In this document: positions 56,233 through 64,000 of the stretch, piece after piece
How the letters are laid out: each line of letters opens with the position of its first letter
Position numbering within the stretch: the first letter of the stretch is position 1
Assembly: GCF_041146395.1 (NCBI RefSeq)
Contig: NC_090984.1
Coordinates: forward strand, 88,299,114 to 88,363,113
Length of the DNA: 64,000 nt
Direction: 5' to 3'
From: Eulemur rufifrons
Lineage: Eukaryota > Chordata > Mammalia > Primates > Lemuridae
The notes under the pieces: generated by a model
What the model was told of the DNA's origin: nothing
Databases searched by the model: none
The model's input: the letters and a program-made list of their open reading frames with translations, nothing else
Position numbers and translations under genes: made by a program

Positions 56233-56400
56233 TCTCCCACTTGAGCAAAGGACAGGCATGCTTATTGTCCAGTATAATAAAGACAGTGTCTCCCTCTTGA
56301 GCAAAGGGCAGGCATGCTTATTGTCCAGTATAATAAAGACAGCGTCTTCTTCTGGAACAAAGGGCAGGGGTGCTTATACTATCCATTATAAAAGATTTGG
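56233..56400. repeat. 56-bp tandem repeat, three copies
   Basis: Units at 56233-56288, 56289-56344 and 56345-56400. The first two differ at 3 of 56 bases. The third is more diverged. Each carries a GCTTAT word and a TATAATAAAGACAG (third: TATAAAAGATTTGG) word. No open frame. Larger element identity, such as an LTR, was not recognised. Confidence 0.93.
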
Positions 56401-56999
56401 GTTCCATCAGCTCAGGATTCCTCTGCTGTAATGCAGCCTACTATCCATGCAGATGTTTATCTTTCCCTCTTCAAATGGCCTCAGAATTGGTTATCAGGGC
56501 TTGAGGAACTGACACAAATTCTTGATGTGCATTCTTTATAGGCTTTTTGAGCTTATGGAGCATGTCATAGGATCAGCAATTCATACAACTGAATATGATT
56601 CTCAATGGTGCACACTAGCTATACGTATCGAGCCTCTCTTTTCTTTCTGCTAGCTTTATGGTCTATGTCACTTCTGAAAGAACTTTTTATTTCTGTTTAA
56701 AAATGGAATATATTTATTAGTATTCAAGATTTAGAATGTCAACTTATATATTACCATGGCTTTCCTGTAAAAAGTATCTACTTCCCTTCCCCAAGTTCTA
56801 TCCTGATTTTACTCTTTTTACCACCTCCAATAAAGAATTCAAACTCTCCAAGATAAACTTCCTGGACAACAATTCTGCATTTGCTTACTTCCATAAATAG
56901 TAAGTAGCTTTGCAAATCCTATCCAAGGTCTGTCTAAATCCAAATCTCATATGCTTTCTGCCATGTCATTCTGCTTTTCCATAGTAAAAAGAGTAACCA
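56401..56999. other. AT-rich sequence, no gene seen
   Basis: Faint L2-like words near 56800-56990 only. Confidence 0.4.
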
Positions 57000-57232
57000 C
57001 GAATATTTATTGAAGACTTATTCTGGCCAGGCATTGAAATAAGAGCTTCACATGTATCTCTTCCCTGATCCTTACAACTCCATGGGTTAATTCTACTATT
57101 ATCTGTTCCACACAGATGGAAAAACTAAGACTTAGAAAGTTAGCTAATGTGAGCTACCTAACATAGCTAGTAAGTGGTGGGAATAGATTGGGACCCAAGT
57201 CTGTCTTCTTAACCGCCAGACCACACTGCCTC
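57000..57232 (-). mobile_element. MIR SINE (antisense)
   Basis: 'gaatatttattgaagactta', 'ctggccaggcattgaaataa', 'catagctagtaagtggtggg' and 'cttcttaaccgccagacc' cover almost all of MIR. Confidence 0.9.
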
Positions 57233-57965
57233 CCAGGGAGGTCCTGCCCAACTGGATCCGAATAACATGGTAAATGAAGGAGGTATTATTGAAATAAATA
57301 GTGCTACTCACAAAATATTCATATTAGGTTTTAAAGGTATCCCATAGCTAATTGCAATGAAGTGAAAATTGCACAGTTTTGATTCCTTATTTTAAAGAAT
57401 CTTTAAGAAGAAACAGTTATACTCCTTGTGAAATTTCTTCAGACTTGTTATTTTGGCATCTGATAATGCTTTTATATCAGATGAGATCTTTTCCCTCCAC
57501 CAATGATGAATATTGAGTAATTTCTTCATTTTGGCTTGGTCAAACTGAGACAATGTTGCTTTTATAGTGATGATAATAGTATACAAATAATTAAACCATA
57601 ATACAACAGGACATCCATTTTCCTTTTGTTTATACCAGTGCCAGGCATAAATGACTATCAGATGGCCCATCAACTAAGAATTATTTTTGTCTCTTTGTTT
57701 GCTTACTTGCATTAGCTTTATCTTGCACGATATTCTTTTATTTAATCCCATTGTGGCATCTCTTAAATTCCATCCAGTAAATGGTGCATTATCTGAGCTT
57801 TTTTGTATGTCATAATATTTATGAGCCATTATTCAAGACAAAAGGAAAGAAAGCTTTACCAAGGCCAAGGAAGTACTTTACAGTATTGTAGAGGCAGCAC
57901 ACTAAACAAAGTAGAACATGGTGGGTCAAAAATGGGTCCAAGTTCAGTGTCTCCATTTACCATTG
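57233..57965. other. AT-rich unique sequence
   Basis: A 93-codon minus frame (57392-57673) has no recognised domain. Confidence 0.4.
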
Positions 57966-57967
57966 GA

Positions 57968-58132
57968 TTGATTAAATTTATTAATCCCTGTAAGCCTCAG
58001 TTTTTCATCTGTAAAGTGGGATCATACTATCTAGTCTGCAGAGTGTTTGTGAGGATTATAAATAATGTATTTAAGGTAACTGGCACATATTAGGTGCCCA
58101 AAAAGCTGAGTGATCATCACTGTTGATCATTA
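57968..58132 (+). mobile_element. MIR SINE
   Basis: 'taagcctcagtttttcatct', 'gtaaagtgggatcatactat' and 'aaggtaactggcacatatta' match the sense MIR 3' half. Confidence 0.85.
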
Positions 58133-58924
58133 CTATTAATTCATCATCACTTATTAATGTCTCTGTATCTCTATAGCTTTATTTAGATATACAGCTAATA
58201 TAGAGTCTTATTAACTAAGTAATCATGGAAATCATTTCTTTTTATTACCTTTTTTTTCTAAGCAAATTTAAAGATTTTCTGATTTTCTATCTTCATGGAA
58301 AATAAATTTTCTCTGGGTGCAAAAATATATTCTGCCACAAGTAGATATTGCATATCAAACATTTAATTCATTAAATTTCAACTTTAAACATTAAATGTTT
58401 CCAACTTTAAACATTCATTTCAAACTTTAAACATTAATAAATTTGGCTGAGGGCATATCTTAATTTGAAAAAATTTTGAAAATTTTGCAAGTTTCTGAAA
58501 ACAAATTATATTTCCCTATTTAATTTTGTCCCCTTTTCTTAGAATGTGTTCTCTCTACTTTTCTCCTATTGAAATCCCATCCACCTTTACCAGGAGAGCT
58601 ACAATGTACTTTTTCCTGGAGGCTCATCCCACTATTATACAAACCACGTTTTCCTACCTTTGTAACATTGAGGTTTTCCTACTAATTAGACTCTTAGCTC
58701 AAATATATTTAGGTTGATGTGCCATTTGTGCATTTTGTTGTTCCAGAGAGAGAAAATGTTCTTTGCATGTCTTTATGTGCTGCATAGTGTCTAAGACAGT
58801 CCTTCACAATCACAGATGCCCAACCTAAGTTAATTGAAAGAATAAATAATAAATGATTTGTTTGGAAATAAAACAGTCAAATACTGGCTGGTGTAGCAGG
58901 AAGCTTACAAAAGGCTGGCTAGAG
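58133..58924. other. AT-rich sequence with a small tandem array
   Basis: No gene seen. It contains the 58378-58435 array. 58730-58860 has faint L2/MIR-like 3' words. Confidence 0.4.
58378..58435. repeat. Short tandem array with AACTTTAAACATT core
   Basis: The 13-mer AACTTTAAACATT occurs at 58380-58392, 58403-58415 and 58423-58435, spaced 23 and 20 bases apart. Confidence 0.9.
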
Positions 58925-59105
58925 ACCCAATGTGGTTGCCTATTATGTACATGACTTGGAAAACTAATTTAACCTCTCTGAACTCAGTTTCATCTGTAAA
59001 AACACAAATGATCCTGCCTCTGCTCTTACCCTGCCTACTTATGGGATAGTCATAGGAACCAAATAAAGAAATGCATGTATACTCTGAAGTACACTGCAAA
59101 TGCTA
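58925..59105 (+). mobile_element. MIR SINE
   Basis: 'acatgacttggaaaactaat', 'ttaacctctctgaactcagt' and 'ttcatctgtaaaaacacaaa' match sense MIR. Confidence 0.82.
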
Positions 59106-59274
59106 AACCTAAGCTATTAGATTCCTAGACAGCTGGACAACTCAGCTGACATTAGACACCTTAATAGCAAACTTTACACAGTATCATCTCACTCCATCCA
59201 AGAATATGTTATCAGACTCTTTGGATTTTATGTAGCAAAGAAGATTCACTTACTCCCTCATCTGTTTTTCTGTT

Positions 59275-59640
59275 CATTCAGTCAAAATTTCTTGAGTGTC
59301 TACTACATGCAAGCACCATGCCAGACACTGGGCTATAAACATGACAAGGCAGATAGAGCCTCCTGCTCTGAAGGACACTGCATTCTTATAAGGGGTCGTT
59401 AAAATAGTAGACAGACCTACAAACAATGAGCCAACAAATAAGATAATTTTAGATAAGCGCTAAGGTAATGTGCTAGAGAGTAAGTGGGCATAGATGTCAT
59501 TAGAGTGGCCAGAAAGAAGAGAAGGGACAAGTTCTGCAAAGTGCAAACACTCTGTGGTGGGACCAGGCTTAAGATGATCAAAGAGCAGAAGGACCAGTGG
59601 GTTGAAGCAGAATGAACACAGGAGAATGGAGGTGTTAGGT
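59275..59640 (-). mobile_element. LINE-2 3' portion (antisense)
   Basis: 'ttcattcagtcaaaatttct', 'agcaccatgccagacactgg', 'gataagcgctaaggtaatg' and a purine-rich continuation match the antisense L2 end and upstream part. Confidence 0.75.
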
Positions 59641-60125
59641 GGTGGAAAGGTGGTTCATTTGCCCAGAAAGATTAAGAAAGAGAAAAGCAAAGTATTTTCT
59701 TTGACAATAGGGATCAAGGAGTTTAAGACCTGGTTTAATTCTGGTTAAAAATTAGCTCACTGGGTAGTTCTTTAAGGTATTTACATTTACATAACCATAC
59801 TGTTAGGAAATTTTGAGCTTTACTTTTTCTTTAAAATTATTTTAACATTAATAAAAGCAAAAGGATATTTTTGCTTTTACCAGATTTTACCAGAATACTG
59901 TTTTTCCTTTCCATAAGTTGTTATTATTATTATGGTGATTTGATACACCCTTTATTGTCATTTCATTGTAAACAATATGTAGTGGAAAGTGAATTAAAAT
60001 ATTTTAAAGGATATTTAATTTTCTTGCATTCATAGTATCTTTTCAGTAGAAAGGGCTAGGCGTTTTGTAGGTACTAGCTGAAGGGGAAAAAAAAACTCAG
60101 TCCCTCATGGAATCCTCACTGAGTA

Positions 60126-60155
60126 TGCACAACACACACACATACACACACACAT
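60126..60155. repeat. Imperfect (CA)n microsatellite
   Basis: ACACAC blocks interrupted by a single AT. Confidence 0.9.
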
Positions 60156-61215
60156 TGCATAAAATTTTTAACAGTGACAAGTGCTGAGAAAGAGAACGTA
60201 TATGGTATTATGATGATTCTCAGCAGCAGGAATTGACCAAGTCTGAAAAGTCAGGGTTACCTAATCAGGTATTATAAACTAGCAGTCCTACTTTAATGAC
60301 TGAGTTAGAATGGTCTGTAATAAGTTTCTATCCCCACTGTAGCCTTACCTTTCCTTAGAGATAAATTGCTGGTCAATAAATACACATTAAAGTGCTTCAA
60401 ATCAGTTTGATCTCTTCAGTATATAATTTTTCCTTTGTAATCTGCTTTTACTTTCAATTTGCTTAGCAAACCAATGTCCTCTCCCAACTTTTTTCATATT
60501 CGCAAAAGGAGAGTCAACCCTGTTGTTGTACATATTGCCACTAATTAATGATCACTGACATTTGGTTGACAGAGAGATTTATCCCATGTCCCACAAGTTC
60601 TCTTCTCCCTTTCTGCACACTGTTGTCCTATTAATAGATAATCGAGACACAGTTGCCAGAAACCCCTGGGTGCTCCATCTCCCCTTCCTCCCTGCAAGCT
60701 TGCCTGCGTATCATCCCTCTGGTCACAGGAGCGCCCCAACCTGCAGTCCCTGCAGCTTGCTGACACACAAACCCACTCAGCCAGACGGCAGGACTCCCTC
60801 CAGGCAGCAACTCTGTGCCAGGCATCGGACTTCTAGCCTCATAAATGTGGAATCTGTCAGGCTGAGAACATAAGTGCTCTAGCCCATTATTAGCTGATAG
60901 AAAGCTTATAAAAAAAAAGGACTTTATAAACCAAGGCATGAATAAATAATTTCATGAGCAAAGCTGCAGTGTGGCAGTCCACGGTTTAAAGCTGAAAGCC
61001 TTTCTAATGTGTTGCCAGAGGATTAAATGCTATCACCATGTTTCAGGCAGTGATTTTTATTGCATGTTTCATTCAGGATTTGGCATTGGAAAAGAAGGAA
61101 TTCTGCACACATCAAATTGAAATTAGAAGGCAGTGCACTGCTATTTGAAGCCTGGGTGCTATTGTTTTGAGGACATTATCTTCTGTTGAGGTGATACCCC
61201 CCTTGCATGCTCGTG

Positions 61216-61239
61216 CTCTCTCTCTCTCTCTCTCTCTCC
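61216..61239. repeat. (CT)n microsatellite
   Basis: About 11-12 uninterrupted CT units. Confidence 0.95.
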
Positions 61240-61304
61240 ATTTTTCAACAGATATTTACCACCTTTCAGTTTTACTTTTCAAAATTATTCTTCATGGTGA
61301 CAAA

Positions 61305-61640
61305 CACAGTCATGTGTCAGTGACAGGGATATGTTCTGAGAAATGTGTCCTCAGGTGATTTTGTTGTTGTGTGACCATCTTAGAGTTTACTTGCACAAAT
61401 GTGGATGGTACAGCCTCCAACACACCTAGGCTCTATGGTCTGGGCTACTAACGTGTACAGCATGTTACTATGCTGGATATTGTGAGCAATTGTAACACAA
61501 TGTAAGTATTTGTGTATCTAAACATACCGAAACATAGAAAAGGCACAGTAAAAATATTAATATAGTATAATAATCTTATGGGATCACCATCATCTCTATG
61601 GTGTGTCAATATGCAGAGCATAACTACACAGTGGTGGGTC
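61305..61640. mobile_element. Tigger-like (Tc1/mariner superfamily) non-autonomous element
   Basis: It starts ACAGTCATGTGTCAGTGACA and ACGTTCT-like GATATGTTCTGAGAAATGTG, continues CACCTAGGCTCTATGGTC, GTACAGCATGTTACTATGCT, GTAAGTATTTGTGTATCTAA and TAATCTTATGGGATCACCAT, and ends near CATAACTACACAGTG. The order matches a common eutherian Tigger-type element. Most original CpGs in the ends have decayed to TG or CA. No coding capacity. Subfamily not assigned. Confidence 0.75.
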
Positions 61641-64000
61641 TGCAGTATTAGGGCAGCAACAGCTTATGTGGTACTCATTGAAAATCAGGGATTAAAATAG
61701 GCAGAGGAAAAGATCTGGGACCCTTGTCCCTTACTAAAAATAAGTGTTCAGAGTGCAGGCCATTGGGCACAAGGTTATGGCTTTGGATGGGTTACCCTGG
61801 GTTAGAGTGAAACTTGAGTGTCCGAGTCTCAATTAAAAGTCATTTCAGCTCCTGGAGCATATATGCCACACTCTAGGGAACCTAAGGGATGGCGAGCAGA
61901 GGTCCCCCAACTCCCTGCAATCAGCTCCCTTCCTTTTCCTAATATATTTATCCTTATTTCTTCCCTCTAATAAGGGAAACAAAATTTTATTCTCTTAATG
62001 GCTGGCACCAGAATTCCTCTTTGGAAGGTAACATGTTTGTTGGGAAAAGGTGCCATGTATTGATAATGACAAACCATGAGCAGAAGATGAGATGTAAGGA
62101 CTGGGAGGATGCTGGTCCTAGAGCTTCTGTAGGGAAGGCAAGACTGCTCTGCACAACACCAAGAGAGCTACAACTCCAGACAAGGAGGGGAAGGAGAGCC
62201 TGCCTCTCAAGGCTGGGGAATGTAGGCTTAAGAGCCTGTGGCCCCCTGGATCTTTAGGGGCTGAAGCGCACTTAGTGGTAATGCCAATTTTCCATTTGCA
62301 TTTCTGAGATGTAAATGTCCCTCCAACTCCCTGTACAGGCCTTCGGTAAAGAGGGCAATACTGATGGGTTCCCGCCTAAGGATGACTGAGCCTACAAAGG
62401 GCCTGGGCTTCACGTAGGTGTAGAATACACAGAGCCAGCCTTGCAGCAGCGGGAGGCTGGGAGGCTGTCACAAGAGTGAGGCCCTTCAGGGGGTTTGGAG
62501 TGGGATCTGGACGGCCCTGGGCCATGAAATCTGGAAACTGGAGCCAGTTTTTTTCTGAGTCTCCAAAGGTCAAGAGAAGAACTTACTATTAACTTTGGCT
62601 TATACTAGATTTTCAATGGGCCTGCACTACAGTGCTTTGTAATAAGTGCTGTGGAAATGAATGGGAGTGAGGTGGTTGGAAAGAGATCCTGGCTTGCAGC
62701 CAGATAAAATGAAGGCAAAAATGTGCTTAATGCAAACAGGCAATTAAAAGAAGTTTTTTTTTTTGTTTTTTTTTTTTAATGTCAATGGGCTGGATCATTG
62801 TAAAATAAAATGCTACTCCATTCTGTTTATATAAGCATTTTTCTATTGGCATATATTAGAATCCGTGGAAAATCAGTTAGAGAAAATCCAGTTATAACTC
62901 TTCGTGGGCTCATGCTCTAGCAACATTCTTAGGAATAAGACTTTCAGAAGGATACGTGCTCTATTTCTTCTTCCACATACTTTGAGGGAACTTTCTCCTG
63001 CAGATTACTTCTCTCCTGGATTTTATCCTGGGGCTGTTCTTTCAGTGCTTTTCCCTCATTCGGTTACAAACACGTAGGCAGCACCACCTGGCCTGTGGAT
63101 AGCCACAGTGGATGGCTGCTGGCTGTGGAGGTGGCGGGGGTTCCCCCCTGAGCCACTCCTCAGAGGTTGCACGGATGTCCCTCGGGCCTCTCCCAGCTCT
63201 CTTCATAGCCTGCCTCGGAGATCTGGCCCTCATCTTCTCTCAGACTCTTCACTTCAGAGCTTCTCATTCTTCTTAGCCAGCTCCACCGTATAGGTGAAGA
63301 CATCTGTGAAGAAAGTTCAGAATAGCCTGAGGCTGGTTTTCTTCCAACACATGGGCAACAGAATTTCTGAGTGTGAAACTCTTTGAATGGACTTGTTTCC
63401 ATACTGTTTAGAAAAGTATTTACTGAAGAGCGATTTTGTCTTTCTCTATTGGTCTGATTGAAAAATAATGCGAGGTGTGTAGTTGTGTGTGCGAGTGTGT
63501 CTGTGTCTGCGTGTAGAGGGGTCATAGAGGGGAACTGATGACATAACTCAGGGCTAAGCCATCATTTTCCATGCAGGACAGTCATGAAGCATATTTTAAA
63601 ACACAATCTTTTCTATCAGTACAGGCAATATGTACAATAGTACTTCAAGCATTTGTTACCTGTCACTAAAAGATTTCATTTTGGGAGGGCAAATGTCAAA
63701 ATGACATAAACAGCACAAACTGCAGAACTTGATGGTTATACGGTGTCTTTGAACATTTTCTGTGTCTTTAACGCTGGTGGAGCTGAGAAGAGGATTTGTG
63801 GAATTTGGGGATGAGAATGTGAATTGGCACCAACATCCAGCCCCAGATCAGGGCGGGATGCTTCGGTGCCTGGGACGCTGGAGGACAGAAACTGTCATTT
63901 GAGTGATAAGAATGGATTTTAAATGTTCCGTGAATACCTGTCCTTACTTTGCTACCCACAACCTATGCCATTTAGGATTCTTGGTTGCAAGCAACAGAAA
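61641..64000. other. Unique sequence to the end of the window
   Basis: No gene seen. Poly-T tracts lie at 62754-62777 and a TG-rich patch at 63475-63512. The last 30 bases (CTTGGTTGCAAGCAACAGAA) look like the start of a repeat that is cut by the window edge. Confidence 0.4.
62754..62777. repeat. Poly-T tract
   Basis: T run interrupted by one G. No SINE body attached. Confidence 0.9.

Larger units (their letters stand above)
59641..61304. other. Unique sequence; possible conserved non-coding stretch
   Basis: 59760-60060 is AT-rich. The 103-codon frame at 60562-60873 is opposed by minus frames and has no domain. 60860-61180 is repeat-free with many homeodomain-like and TTATAAA words. Confidence 0.35.

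Noticed and set aside
56233..56400. CRISPR-like array
   Set aside because: The whole 56-bp unit is repeated without unique spacers, only three times, in mammalian DNA.
60562..60873. 103-codon plus open frame
   Set aside because: Opposed by minus frames over the same bases and no domain; more likely unique non-coding DNA.

Overview
The window looks like ordinary gene-poor mammalian nuclear DNA from a primate, most likely a strepsirrhine (lemur or relative). The clearest evidence is a nearly intact Alu at 33121-33469. Its right arm carries the GGCCAGATAATTTCTTTC segment that I associate with lemur-type Alus and not with human ones. Three L1 3' ends of one shared type (16888-17045, 49487-49608, 55315-55644) fit this but do not prove it. 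The species and chromosome cannot be read from the sequence.

I found no protein-coding gene, no tRNA or rRNA, no CpG island and no CRISPR array. All open frames are short (162 codons at most). Those with recognisable protein similarity belong to dead transposable elements: L1 ORF2, LINE-2 reverse transcriptase and a mariner transposase. The window is best read as intergenic or deep intronic sequence.

Layout. 1-10 kb is mostly unique sequence with old MIR and L2 pieces and a MER5-type hAT element. 10.1-11.1 kb is an antisense L1M 3' part. 12.2-16 kb holds L2 sequence, including a long 1.9-kb antisense LINE-2 copy with its reverse-transcriptase frame in fragments. 17.3-17.7 kb is a GC-richer unique segment with a perfect CRE palindrome. 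18-32 kb alternates MIR and L2 fragments with unique AT-rich DNA. 33.1-33.5 kb is the lemur-type Alu. 35.5 kb is a palindromic hAT-like miniature element. 40-41.3 kb is a complete-length but broken mariner with both terminal inverted repeats. 42 kb is an old Alu nested in an L2 fragment, and 44.3-44.8 kb is a solitary LTR-like element. 49.5-52.4 kb holds L1 pieces, including a 2.35-kb antisense ORF2 with an internal deletion at a TG microsatellite. 55-56.4 kb has a young-looking truncated L1 with target-site duplication and a 56-bp tandem repeat. 57-61.7 kb has more MIR and L2 fragments and a Tigger-like DNA element.

No genes act together here, and I found no evidence of a new functional system. 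The most interesting leads are three pairs of diverged, same-orientation homologous segments that I cannot assign to a repeat family (9262/20345, 48027/52772 and 3674/6632), the mariner, the 56-bp tandem repeat whose copies each carry an ATAATAAA motif, and a few unique TAAT-rich stretches that could be conserved non-coding elements. Boundaries of old repeats are read by eye and are approximate.
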